Shown: piece after piece, positions 12,650-22,356 of the stretch | How positions within the stretch are numbered: the stretch's first letter is position 1 | Layout: every line of letters starts with the position of its first letter | IMG/VR virus record: IMGVR_UViG_3300000115_000083 | Span: 1 to 36,470 of that record | Strand: one strand, 5' to 3' | Source of the DNA: a virus | Length of the DNA stretch: 36,470 nt | Notes under the pieces: generated by a model | Databases searched by the model: none | Told to the model about the DNA's origin: nothing | What the model saw: only the letters and a program-made list of their open reading frames with translations | Translations under genes and position numbers: made by a program

Positions 12650-14847
12650 TGCCTTATAATAATGATACAGACAAAACATATGCACAACAAAATGTTAATT
12701 ATACGAATAGAGACTTTAATTCTTTAAAACGGGCTTTAATAAATTATACTAAAACATATTTCCCTTCAGCATATAAAGACTTTAATGAGACATCACCGGG
12801 AATGATGTTGTTAGAATTATCTGCATATGCAGGTGATGTTTTAAATTATTATGTTGATGATAGTTTTAAAGAAATGATTTTACCATTAGCAGAAGATAAA
12901 AGTAATTTACTTAATTTAGCTAAAACTACTGGATACAAACCGAAACCTATCGTACCAAGTTTTGCAGATATAGAGTTCTCATTATTAGTTGATGCAGATA
13001 TATCTAATTTAAATAATATTGTACCTAATAGTTCTCAGATACTAACTATAGACAAAGGGGTAAAAATAACATCAACGGCTAATCCAGATGTTATATTTGA
13101 ATCATTAGAACCTGTGGATTTCAATACAAGTAGTTCTCTTGATGAAAGATTTATAGTTAATGATGTTGATAGTAATACTGGAATAGCTACAAATTTTATC
13201 AGTAAGAGGACGATTAGAGCAGTATCTGGAGAGACAAGAACTGCAACTTTTAATATTTCTGCTCCAGAAAAATATAAAAAAATAAATTTAGTTGAAAATA
13301 ATGTTATAGAAATTTTAAGTATTATAGATAAAAATAATAATAAATGGTATGAGGTAGAGTTTTTAGCTCAAGAAAATGTACCAGTTTCTACATATTATGC
13401 ATACGACCCTGATAGAGTTACTGCATATACTGATGTTGATGATACAAATATTGCTGTACCATTTAGTTTATCTTTTATCAGAACAACAAAAAGATTTATA
13501 ACAGAGATGGAAGAAAACGGAACAACCTCTATAATTTTTGGAAATGGTGTAGTAAAAAATGGACACCAATTCGAAACTACTTTTTTAGATATAGAACAGG
13601 AAGGTGTAAAATTACCTACTACTAATTTTTCTCCAAAACCTTTAAATCCTAAAATGGCAGAATATTATGGTTCTCTTGGAGAAGCACCTGCAAATACAAC
13701 CTTAACAATAACATATAGAGTTGGTGGAGGTTTGGGTTCAAATGTAAATTCTGGTGATTTAGTTTCTTATGATAATGTAGTTACAATCCCAGCTGGTGAA
13801 TCTACTGCTAATTTAACGGTAACTAACCCCCAACCTGCTTTAGGTGGGAAAGAATCAGATTCTATTGAAGAAATACGACAGAATGCAATTGCAAATTATT
13901 CTACACAACTAAGATGTGTGACTAAAGAAGATTATGAGGGTAGGATAATAAGTTTACCAGCACGATATGGTAGTATTGCAAAAGTATATTGCACAACAGG
14001 TGGAGAAGTAACACAAACAGATAATATTAATCTGGTCAACAATTTACAGACTTTGATGGACAATGTTATTGTAGAAATTTTAGCTAAAGGTTCAGACCCA
14101 CAAATTACAAATGTAGCAGAAGCATATGATGTAAATTTAGCTAATGCAGTACCTTTGATTGCAGCAGATGGAGAAAATGTAACAGAGGATGATAGAGCGA
14201 GAGTATTTGAGGCATATAACACATTAAAACAATTTACAGGTAATACTAATAATGTTTCGACCGTTGATATTTATTTATTATCGTATGATTTTAATGGTAA
14301 CTTGGTACCTTGTTCTGATTTAATTAAACAAAATATAAAAAATTATTTATCTCAGTTTAGAGTCGTAACAGATAGAGTAAGAATTTTAGATGGATATATA
14401 GTTAATTTCGGAGTCTTGTTTGATGTTTTAGCATTCCCGAACTTTGATAAAAGTGTAATTAAAAGTAATTGTATTGAAGCTCTTCAAGAATACTTCCACA
14501 TAAAAAATATGCAATTTAAACAAGTGTTATATTCAACAGATTTAATAAGTATACTAAGTGGGATAGAAGGAGTTAAAGCAGTTAATGATATAATTATAAC
14601 ACAAGATGTTGATTTTACTAATGTTTCAGGAGAACCTATATTTTCTCCAGCTTTATATAGTAAATCAATTAATATTAATCAAGAATCAATGATAATAAAC
14701 GAAATGGGATACGGGTATTATTATAACTTCCAGGAATTCTTTAGTTTTCAAGCACCAGAAGGTCGTGGTGTTGTTTTACCACCAGTAGACCCAACTATAT
14801 TTGAACTTAAAGACCCAAATAAAAATATAAAAGGGAGGGTTAGATAA
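12649..14847 (+). CDS. 6: Baseplate wedge protein gp6-like (gpJ family)
   Basis: A 732-aa protein whose N terminus (NYTNRDFNSLKRALINY ... YFPSAYKDFNETSPGMMLLE) is the signature of T4 gp6 and its relatives, including P2 gpJ. This protein forms the wedge ring of the contractile-tail baseplate. Residues about 380-460 carry the conserved core (GGKESDSIEEIRQNAIANY ... LRCVTKEDYEGRI). Its length is close to T4 gp6 (660 aa). It is placed directly after gp25 and overlaps the following gene, as in other T4-like baseplate operons. Confidence 0.92.
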   Translation: MPYNNDTDKTYAQQNVNYTNRDFNSLKRALINYTKTYFPSAYKDFNETSPGMMLLELSAYAGDVLNYYVDDSFKEMILPLAEDKSNLLNLAKTTGYKPKPIVPSFADIEFSLLVDADISNLNNIVPNSSQILTIDKGVKITSTANPDVIFESLEPVDFNTSSSLDERFIVNDVDSNTGIATNFISKRTIRAVSGETRTATFNISAPEKYKKINLVENNVIEILSIIDKNNNKWYEVEFLAQENVPVSTYYAYDPDRVTAYTDVDDTNIAVPFSLSFIRTTKRFITEMEENGTTSIIFGNGVVKNGHQFETTFLDIEQEGVKLPTTNFSPKPLNPKMAEYYGSLGEAPANTTLTITYRVGGGLGSNVNSGDLVSYDNVVTIPAGESTANLTVTNPQPALGGKESDSIEEIRQNAIANYSTQLRCVTKEDYEGRIISLPARYGSIAKVYCTTGGEVTQTDNINLVNNLQTLMDNVIVEILAKGSDPQITNVAEAYDVNLANAVPLIAADGENVTEDDRARVFEAYNTLKQFTGNTNNVSTVDIYLLSYDFNGNLVPCSDLIKQNIKNYLSQFRVVTDRVRILDGYIVNFGVLFDVLAFPNFDKSVIKSNCIEALQEYFHIKNMQFKQVLYSTDLISILSGIEGVKAVNDIIITQDVDFTNVSGEPIFSPALYSKSININQESMIINEMGYGYYYNFQEFFSFQAPEGRGVVLPPVDPTIFELKDPNKNIKGRVR

Positions 14848-15968
14848 TGCATTATTTTGTATTCCCTTCAGCTGATTCTTGGATTTCAAGTGGTTCTAAT
14901 AATTTAACTGGAGAATCTTATAAAGACCAAAACTTTGGTCAAGACCAAATATTAGAAGTTGGTAAAGAATTTTATAATACAAGTTTTGATTACCAAAATA
15001 GAGCCTTGATTAATTTTAATGGAACTAGCTTTACCGAGATGTCACAATCTATAGTTAACGGGGACATACCTACAGATGCAAAATTTGTACTTAAATTATA
15101 TGAGTCTGCAGGAAACTCTGATTTATCTTCAGAATATAAAATTGAAGGTGCTGCAATATCTGAATCGTGGGACGAGGGTGTTGGAAAATTCGGTGACAAC
15201 CCTAAAACAACTGAAGGGTGTAGTTGGGAGAATAGACTTTTCCCTCAAGGTGGTAATGCAACAACTTGGAGTAAGTCAACTGGACTACCAGACCACGGAG
15301 TCTCTACAATTTCTTCAAATTTTGGTAGTCAATCGTTTTCGTATAATAGTGCTGATATAAATATGGACATAACTAATATGACACGGGCGTGGTTAGATGG
15401 TACTAATAAAAATAATGGTATACTTCTAAGGTTAAGTGGCAGTCAAGAAACAGATGAAGTAACTACAGCTAATTTAAAATTCTTTTCAAGAAATACACAT
15501 ACAATATATGCTCCGAGAATTGAAGTTCAATGGGATGGACATGCGATTGTTACTGGTTCTGCTACTGGTTCATTAGATAAGTTAGATATATCAGGTGACT
15601 CAGATAACCATATTTTTACAATAGGTTTAAAGGAAAAATATAGAGATACCGATGTTATTAAATTTAGATTAGGTGCTAGAAAACAATATATACAAAAAAC
15701 TTTCTCAACATCTTTTCAAAGAGCCTCTGGTTCATTCATACCTGAGGGTAGTGGTTCATATGCTATAGAAGACCTAGCAACAGGAGAAAAGGTTATAGAC
15801 TTCTCAGAATATACAAAACTTTCTTGTGATTCTAAAAGTAACTATTTCATTGAACACTTAAATGGATTTTATCCAGACAGATTTTATAAAATTTTGGTAA
15901 AGGTAAAGTATGACGATAATCAAGAAATCATTTATGATAACGATTTCGAGTTTAAAATAGTGAGGTAA
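14847..15968 (+). CDS. Baseplate/tail protein with DNRLRE-like beta-sandwich
   Basis: A 373-aa protein. Residues about 1-230 have the pattern of a DNRLRE-type jelly roll: FPSADSWISS, a gap, QNFGQDQILEVG, RALINF, then MTRAWLDG and NNGILLRLSG, ending in APRIEVQW. In other proteins this domain binds polysaccharide or structures fibres. The rest (KEKYRDTDVIKFRLGARKQY ... FYPDRFYKILVKVKYD) is beta-rich and ends with FEFKIVR. It occupies the place where T4 has baseplate genes 7/8. GGGAGGG precedes the ATG, overlapping the end of gene 6. Confidence 0.6.
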   Translation: MHYFVFPSADSWISSGSNNLTGESYKDQNFGQDQILEVGKEFYNTSFDYQNRALINFNGTSFTEMSQSIVNGDIPTDAKFVLKLYESAGNSDLSSEYKIEGAAISESWDEGVGKFGDNPKTTEGCSWENRLFPQGGNATTWSKSTGLPDHGVSTISSNFGSQSFSYNSADINMDITNMTRAWLDGTNKNNGILLRLSGSQETDEVTTANLKFFSRNTHTIYAPRIEVQWDGHAIVTGSATGSLDKLDISGDSDNHIFTIGLKEKYRDTDVIKFRLGARKQYIQKTFSTSFQRASGSFIPEGSGSYAIEDLATGEKVIDFSEYTKLSCDSKSNYFIEHLNGFYPDRFYKILVKVKYDDNQEIIYDNDFEFKIVR

Positions 15969-15969
15969 T

Positions 15970-18900
15970 ATGGCTGTCCAGTACGAAACACTCAACGAGT
16001 TTAAAGCTTATACAACAAGGATATCAGAATATATTGCTAAAGAATCTTTAGTTAATATACCTGGATTAGTTTCAACAGGCCCTAATTCAAATAATCCATC
16101 ACAACAAGCTGAATTTTTAGACTTTGTAAGTCAATCTGGAGTAAGTCATCTACAATGGTATCACAAAACAATTGCTAATGGTAAAGTAAAAAAACATAGA
16201 AAAAGTAATGAACCTTTAATTGTTTTTAATGATGAAAAATCCAGTAACTTAGAAGATTTAAATGTATTAGAATATATAGCGTATAAATTAGCAGGTGTTG
16301 AACCAGAATTAGGATTGGCTGTTGGATTATTTGGTTTACCGAATCCTAATATACAAGATGGTTCTCAAAACAATTTTCAAGATGCTACCGTAGAAACGGC
16401 TACACAAAATTGGGGTTATGTACCATATGTCTATATAAAAGCTTCATTTAACTATATAATGTTAGCACCTCAACAGATACCAAGTATTGTTGCATCAAAT
16501 TCTAATTATTTTGATGCAGATAGTTTCATCTCAACAATGACTGAACAAGGTTTTATTTTCCAGTTAGATAGTGAGTATGATTTATCAGATAATTTTTCAC
16601 AATTTTTACCTGTCGGTACTAAAAAAAGATATGTTAGTAAACAAGCATTAAGAAATTTTTCTGATACTACTATAACAGAATTGCAACCAGATACTATTCG
16701 AATAAAAATAGATAAATTTTTTGATAGTTGGAATAAAGTAAAAGAATTTATTCCAATCGGATATCAAGCAACAACAGGACAGAATTTTATAGCTAACCCT
16801 TCATTTGGGGGAGGAATAGGTCCTGGAGTATTAACGAGAAATACAGATTTGACTGATAGAGCAGCTTTTCAAGAAGTAGTAACAAGAGAAAATCCAGGGT
16901 TTTCAGATTATGTTTTAAAGCAAGACGGATATCAAGATTCTTTTTATTCAATAAATTTAAGTGCAGGTCCAGATTTTTCTTATGGTGCTGCAACTACATA
17001 TGTTGCATCTTGTTGGGTTTATGCAGACCCAACTTATCAAGGAGTAGATGAAGCATTATTTGATATACAAATGGAACAACCAAACGAACAGACTGGTCAA
17101 AACTCTATTTATAATGCACCCCAAATAATTAATGACATAACGGGTGAAATTATTATTGGAGGATTATGGGCTGACAATCAAGGTAATGTGTGGCGTCAGT
17201 ATAAAAAAGTATTTACTACTCCTTCAGTTTTTTCTGAAGAGGGTAAAATAATTTGGTCACTTGGAAAAAGTTATGCAGCAACAGGTGATACACAACTATA
17301 TGATGCATCAAATAGTAATCCAAATGCGTTTAGGTATATAACTGGATTGCGAATCGAAACAGGTACAGAAGTACAAAATTTAGAAAGACTACAATTAACT
17401 GCAATAAATGAACAATCTATAGCAAGAGTTGCAAAAGATTGTCAATCTTTGTTAAATCCATATGATGTACCATTATTTTCTTTTAATGACTTCGATGATT
17501 TTGTAGAAGGACAAAAAGTATCATCACAAATTGCAGATTTATATGTAGATATAAAAGATGGGTTACTTGAATCGTTAGAATCGATAACAGATAGTTCTTC
17601 AACTGCCTTTAATAATCTTTCTCTACAATTACAAGCAGCTGGCGAAATATCTGGAGATGCAGCAGTCAATATTTCTTCAGCGTTTACAGAAGCAGCTGGT
17701 CAAGTTAGTATTAAAGTGAATGAATTAACATCACAGATATTAGGTTTAAAAAACTCCTTTATAAATAATATTAATATAAATGGAGGTAGTGGTGGTTCTG
17801 GCAACCAAGAACAGAGTCAAGGTCAAGCTGCAAACGGTACATATGCTTATACATCTTACTTAACAAACCCATCTCCGGCAAACAATATACAATTTTCAAA
17901 AAATATGTATACAAGTTGGAATGGTGGATATCCTTTAGCAGTTGGATATGAATCTAATTTTGGTATTTCTGATAATTTTAACAGAAACCCACAAGAAAGA
18001 TTAAATCAAATAGATGGTAATTACGAAATATTACAATCAAATCAAAATTTATGTTTTACTTCAAGACCATTACAAACTTATACAACACAGCAACCTTTAC
18101 CTGTAAAAGAATTTAATCGAATAGTAGCTAGAGGTAATCAACAACAAGGAATTTCTACGGTTGGAATACATAATGGTACGACTGCTATACATCCAATTTT
18201 AAATAATGTTTTTGATGGTACTACTATTACACCTCAACAACCTCCATTTAATTCAACTTTATCACCTATAGGTGGAGATGCTTTATTTCATGCTTTATAT
18301 GGTAATAGTGTTAATGATTATGTAAGTCAAAAAATAATACCTATTACTGCAGAATCTTTTAATCAAAATTCATATATCTTTACTCCTGCAACTTGGAATT
18401 ATTTTCATGGTAATGCTGGGTGGGCAAGTAAAACTTTATTTGAAAATGGTATTATGACAGCAAATTCAGGTGGAGGTTTAGAAAATAATGGTATAGCAAC
18501 AGAACAGGGTAATGGAGCATCATTAATTCCAAACACAAAAGCATATGCAGATTTAGTTTTCAAAAAATGGAATGCTTTAAGAGCTGCAAGAGGATTAGGT
18601 ACTGAAGTGTTAGATAAAGGACACACTTATTTACCGTATTTAGGACCTGATGGTTATTTAGCTCCATCTAATACTGAAACTTATAATGATACATCTTATC
18701 CATATGTAACAGATTCAAGTGTAATCGTTACAACACACGCTTACAAACCAGGCGAGTATATGGATATTAAAGTTAGTTTAACACCAAATGGTAATTTTCC
18801 TAATCCAAGTTATACAGATAAACTAGGAGTATCAAGAGATTTAATAGAATCTTACAATATATTTTTATCTGGTGTTGATAAAAGAAATTATGTAACAAAA

Positions 18901-21777
18901 AATGATACAAATACTGCATTTGGTTTTAAATTTTGGAGAAAAACTTTATTTTGTTATAACGCATATCACAATGGTGAATCAATATTAAATAATGAATTAA
19001 ATATACGAACAGGATTTGAGGTAGAAGATTTTTATCCCGAAGGTACATTAAATAATAATTATCAAGGTGGCCAAGATGGAGGCGGTAATTTATTTACGAA
19101 TATGTGTCCACTCATACCTGGTAGTTATGTAAAAGCAGCAAATGGTGATTTTAATTATTTGAATCAGGGTGGTATAAGATTATTACCTAAACATTTAAGA
19201 CAAAATGTTTTACAAAACGATGGTGGAAATGGTGGTTCTGTAAATGGGGAAGGATTAGAAAATAATAAACATACATTTTTACCATTTTCTCAATATCATT
19301 TACAACCAATGTATGGTGGTCTCTGTGGAGTACCAATTTTAAGAACCGTAAGAACACAAGATTTAACTCAGGCAGAAATAAACGCTGGCGAAACTGCTTA
19401 TAGAATATTTAGATTGAGGGTACAAGCAGATATACCTACAGACCATCCAGTAATGTTTGAAACAAGAGCTGAAGGGGCATCAGATGCCTCACCTGGTATT
19501 TATAATGATTATTTTGGATATTCAGCAACTACACCATATATAAAATATACACAAGAAGGTAATACAAACCTTACATATCGAGAACGAGCAAACATTTATG
19601 ATATTAGATATATGCCTTCTACAAAAAATCCAATATGGAATATTTTATCAAGACAATGGTTAGGTGTATCGAATTTTGGTGTAGATACCGATAACCTTTA
19701 TGGTGACTCTGACAACCCTCACATTTATGAAGAGGGTTATTTACAATTAGCTGGTGGTGGTATGTCATCAATGTGGAATAACTATGGTGGTTTTCAAAAT
19801 GAAAGACAAAATAGTTTACCATTAGAACAATCTACTTTTAAAATAAAATATTTTGGTGCAAATCCTAATGATGTTCAAGATTTAAAAGGGCAATGTGGAG
19901 GCGCAGCCAATTCAACTGCAGGTGGAGATTATTCAGGTGGGTTTGAAATGACTGCTCAAAGAGCTTACTGGAATTCAATCATACAAGGTGCACCCAATAC
20001 TTCAAATAATCCAGATAATGTAAACTTGTTGTTAGAAGCATACACACAATATTCAGCTGATAATTATCCAAATGGTGAATCACCGTTTTTTGATAATGGT
20101 GCTGCTTTACAATTATCTTATGACCAAACATTTATGGACGAGATTGGTGATGTGTATGACCCATATAATGCTAACAATAATATAACATTACATTCTGGTG
20201 ATGACTTTGGTTTTGCAATGAATATGATATTTGCTTCTACACCGGTTTTTTGTGATTTTGACCAATCATTTGAAAGACCATTAATATTAGCAGAAAATAA
20301 TTATCCTACTTTAACTATTGATGAGTTTTTATTAAATGAATCTTTTGAGGGACATGCTAACTTCAATACTGGTTTTGTATTTAGAAATAATCGGTTTTCG
20401 ACAGGTGATTTTTTATCAGCTGGTCAAGAATATGATTATGGACAATTAGATGGTTCTCACATTTTAAGTGTAGATGAACACCCATCAGAATTAATTGTAA
20501 ATTGTGAATTTTCTATAGTACCAATGCTACCTTGTCAACAGGGTAGTGATATTGATTGGATAGGATATACACCTTTCGGTAAACCGATAAAAGGAGATGA
20601 AGTGTATGGAAGTTGGACTGGTGTAGATTATACATCAGGTTTACAGGAATCAACTACTAATGGATTACCAGACATTGTAAGTTTTAAAACATCAGTTCAA
20701 TATAGTGGAGCACCTTTTTCAGATGAACACTTCCAAGATATAGGTGTTGCTGATAGATTTGGAAATATTTCTTCTCCTTTTTATGATTGGACAAGTTGGC
20801 CTTTTCATAATAACTTAGGTAATTCTACTACAGGTGCTGGAAGAAATAGATTTTTAGATTTAAGAACGGTTGTTCCAGGTACTGGATGGATATATAATGC
20901 TTTACTGGATTCTGATATTGGTGGAGCTGTTTATCAAGGTGCTAACCCAATTCGTTTTGATGGCCATGGTCAGTTCAATACTGGTGACTCTCCTCACGAT
21001 ATTGTAGCAGCAGGAGCAGTTGGTGGTTTTTCAAAACCTCAGAGTGCAAAAACTACTCCATTAAGTAATGGTTCACTCGGGGCTAGTAGACAAAATGGTG
21101 CAACTTGTCATAGAGCAGGTGAGCTAGCAGTTTTATCTACATTTAATATATTACAATCTCAAGCTGTACCAGGTTATCATACTATACCACCTAATTTAGA
21201 TTTTGTCAATGGTATGGGTGGTGCTTATGTTGGTTCAAATACATTCATTTCTAACGCTACAATGTTTGATGATGATTTTCAAACCAATCTCCAAGGTGAT
21301 AATTATTTAGGGGATTTTGGTGATTTACTTGTCAGTAATAATTATCCAGCACCATATGGTACTTGGAAATTGACTTATGATTTAGAAAGAGCAGTATCTT
21401 TTGGTGTGTTATGTGATTTATATCCTTTTGACCCTATTGGGGGAGAAATGACACCTATGTATAGAAGAATACATAATCAAGTTTTATGGAGATATAATTG
21501 GTACGGTTGTGGATTAATAGCTCCATTTTGGAGATATAAAAGTAATTTTGTTGTTGATGATGAGCATTATAACTCTTCTGGTTTACAAGGAAGTATAGAT
21601 GGATTGATTGAATATGGTCAAGAAGGTCAAGGTGGTGGTACCGGTGGTGGAACTGGTGGTGGTGCTGGTGGCCAAGGACAACAATCTTCTAATACTGCTC
21701 CAAACAATCAAATGTGGGGTTGGTCTAAAGAGAGTGATGCTGATGGTAATAGTCCATATGACCAGGCTGCTCAATAA
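15970..21777 (+). CDS. Giant (1935-aa) baseplate/tail structural protein
   Basis: Starts MAVQYETLNEFKAYTTRISEY. Residues 1-270 look like a conserved anchoring region. About 271-467 resemble a carbohydrate-binding-module-like jelly roll (FIANPSFGGG, YVASCWVYAD, WRQYKKVFTT, FRYITGLRIETG). About 510-597 are helical (ESLESITDSSS, SQILGLKNSF). A Gly/Gln-rich linker follows (about 605-620). About 620-1880 is a long Asn/Tyr/Gly-rich beta region. The end is another Gly linker (about 1886-1905, GGGTGGGTGGGAGG) and a short tail SPYDQAAQ. It may replace T4 gp7, or it is a giant fibre; position in the baseplate operon favours a wedge-attached role. Surface-exposed, glycan-binding use is inference. Confidence 0.6.
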   Translation: MAVQYETLNEFKAYTTRISEYIAKESLVNIPGLVSTGPNSNNPSQQAEFLDFVSQSGVSHLQWYHKTIANGKVKKHRKSNEPLIVFNDEKSSNLEDLNVLEYIAYKLAGVEPELGLAVGLFGLPNPNIQDGSQNNFQDATVETATQNWGYVPYVYIKASFNYIMLAPQQIPSIVASNSNYFDADSFISTMTEQGFIFQLDSEYDLSDNFSQFLPVGTKKRYVSKQALRNFSDTTITELQPDTIRIKIDKFFDSWNKVKEFIPIGYQATTGQNFIANPSFGGGIGPGVLTRNTDLTDRAAFQEVVTRENPGFSDYVLKQDGYQDSFYSINLSAGPDFSYGAATTYVASCWVYADPTYQGVDEALFDIQMEQPNEQTGQNSIYNAPQIINDITGEIIIGGLWADNQGNVWRQYKKVFTTPSVFSEEGKIIWSLGKSYAATGDTQLYDASNSNPNAFRYITGLRIETGTEVQNLERLQLTAINEQSIARVAKDCQSLLNPYDVPLFSFNDFDDFVEGQKVSSQIADLYVDIKDGLLESLESITDSSSTAFNNLSLQLQAAGEISGDAAVNISSAFTEAAGQVSIKVNELTSQILGLKNSFINNININGGSGGSGNQEQSQGQAANGTYAYTSYLTNPSPANNIQFSKNMYTSWNGGYPLAVGYESNFGISDNFNRNPQERLNQIDGNYEILQSNQNLCFTSRPLQTYTTQQPLPVKEFNRIVARGNQQQGISTVGIHNGTTAIHPILNNVFDGTTITPQQPPFNSTLSPIGGDALFHALYGNSVNDYVSQKIIPITAESFNQNSYIFTPATWNYFHGNAGWASKTLFENGIMTANSGGGLENNGIATEQGNGASLIPNTKAYADLVFKKWNALRAARGLGTEVLDKGHTYLPYLGPDGYLAPSNTETYNDTSYPYVTDSSVIVTTHAYKPGEYMDIKVSLTPNGNFPNPSYTDKLGVSRDLIESYNIFLSGVDKRNYVTKNDTNTAFGFKFWRKTLFCYNAYHNGESILNNELNIRTGFEVEDFYPEGTLNNNYQGGQDGGGNLFTNMCPLIPGSYVKAANGDFNYLNQGGIRLLPKHLRQNVLQNDGGNGGSVNGEGLENNKHTFLPFSQYHLQPMYGGLCGVPILRTVRTQDLTQAEINAGETAYRIFRLRVQADIPTDHPVMFETRAEGASDASPGIYNDYFGYSATTPYIKYTQEGNTNLTYRERANIYDIRYMPSTKNPIWNILSRQWLGVSNFGVDTDNLYGDSDNPHIYEEGYLQLAGGGMSSMWNNYGGFQNERQNSLPLEQSTFKIKYFGANPNDVQDLKGQCGGAANSTAGGDYSGGFEMTAQRAYWNSIIQGAPNTSNNPDNVNLLLEAYTQYSADNYPNGESPFFDNGAALQLSYDQTFMDEIGDVYDPYNANNNITLHSGDDFGFAMNMIFASTPVFCDFDQSFERPLILAENNYPTLTIDEFLLNESFEGHANFNTGFVFRNNRFSTGDFLSAGQEYDYGQLDGSHILSVDEHPSELIVNCEFSIVPMLPCQQGSDIDWIGYTPFGKPIKGDEVYGSWTGVDYTSGLQESTTNGLPDIVSFKTSVQYSGAPFSDEHFQDIGVADRFGNISSPFYDWTSWPFHNNLGNSTTGAGRNRFLDLRTVVPGTGWIYNALLDSDIGGAVYQGANPIRFDGHGQFNTGDSPHDIVAAGAVGGFSKPQSAKTTPLSNGSLGASRQNGATCHRAGELAVLSTFNILQSQAVPGYHTIPPNLDFVNGMGGAYVGSNTFISNATMFDDDFQTNLQGDNYLGDFGDLLVSNNYPAPYGTWKLTYDLERAVSFGVLCDLYPFDPIGGEMTPMYRRIHNQVLWRYNWYGCGLIAPFWRYKSNFVVDDEHYNSSGLQGSIDGLIEYGQEGQGGGTGGGTGGGAGGQGQQSSNTAPNNQMWGWSKESDADGNSPYDQAAQ

Positions 21778-21789
21778 TAGGGGAATGAA

Positions 21790-22356
21790 ATGAGTACAGA
21801 ATTTATAAATATTTATACTGATGACCAAAGTGATGTTATTGTAAATAATTTACAAGACATTATATCATATCCAAATTTAGAACTTACTAATTTAGGTGAG
21901 CAACCAAGGTCACCGTATACTTATAAAAATAAATTTTATTTAGAAGTTAATGTATTTAATGAAAATGATTCATTTTTATTTAAATTAAATACTGGTAAAC
22001 CTCTATTAATGACTGAAGGAGGAGAATATTACTTAGGTGAATATCATCTTTACAACTATGATTATATGGTTGGCAAAGTACATTCTATTCAACCACATGG
22101 TACTTTAATTAAAGTTAGAGAATCACAAATAGATATTTTCCCTTTAACAAGATATTCAAGTAATTATGGTGCTAGTCATTCGACTGAATATTGTATTAAA
22201 CCTTCTCAAATATTTGATATAATGAAAAAAGTACCCTCGATAGACTTACAAAAGAATACAAAATATAAAATTCAGCATGTTATTATGAAAGATGCAATAT
22301 TAGCTGCTGGTGGATATATGTCAGGTGCAGGGTTAGAAACAGGGGGTATGGATTAA
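21790..22356 (+). CDS. Baseplate-block protein, unknown function
   Basis: A 188-residue protein starting MSTEFINIYTDDQSDVIVNN, mostly beta by composition (NKFYLEVNVFNENDSFLFKL, YLGEYHLYNYDYMVGKVHSI), and ending in a Gly-rich tail (GGYMSGAGLETGGMD). It sits between two giant structural genes and its stop overlaps the next ATG (TAATG). That implies coupled, near-equal production and a structural or linker role. GGGG/AATG context with AGGGG upstream. No family recognised. Confidence 0.6.
   Translation: MSTEFINIYTDDQSDVIVNNLQDIISYPNLELTNLGEQPRSPYTYKNKFYLEVNVFNENDSFLFKLNTGKPLLMTEGGEYYLGEYHLYNYDYMVGKVHSIQPHGTLIKVRESQIDIFPLTRYSSNYGASHSTEYCIKPSQIFDIMKKVPSIDLQKNTKYKIQHVIMKDAILAAGGYMSGAGLETGGMD

Noticed and set aside
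15076-15360. 94-aa plus-strand frame inside the DNRLRE-like gene
   Set aside because: Different frame within a continuous, domain-bearing gene; composition is typical of a shifted frame and no start signal is visible.
21620-21690. Collagen-like or phase-variable repeat at the end of the 1935-aa protein
   Set aside because: GGT-rich DNA encodes a short Gly linker, but there is no Gly-X-Y periodicity and the repeats are imperfect, so slippage-driven variation is not supported.
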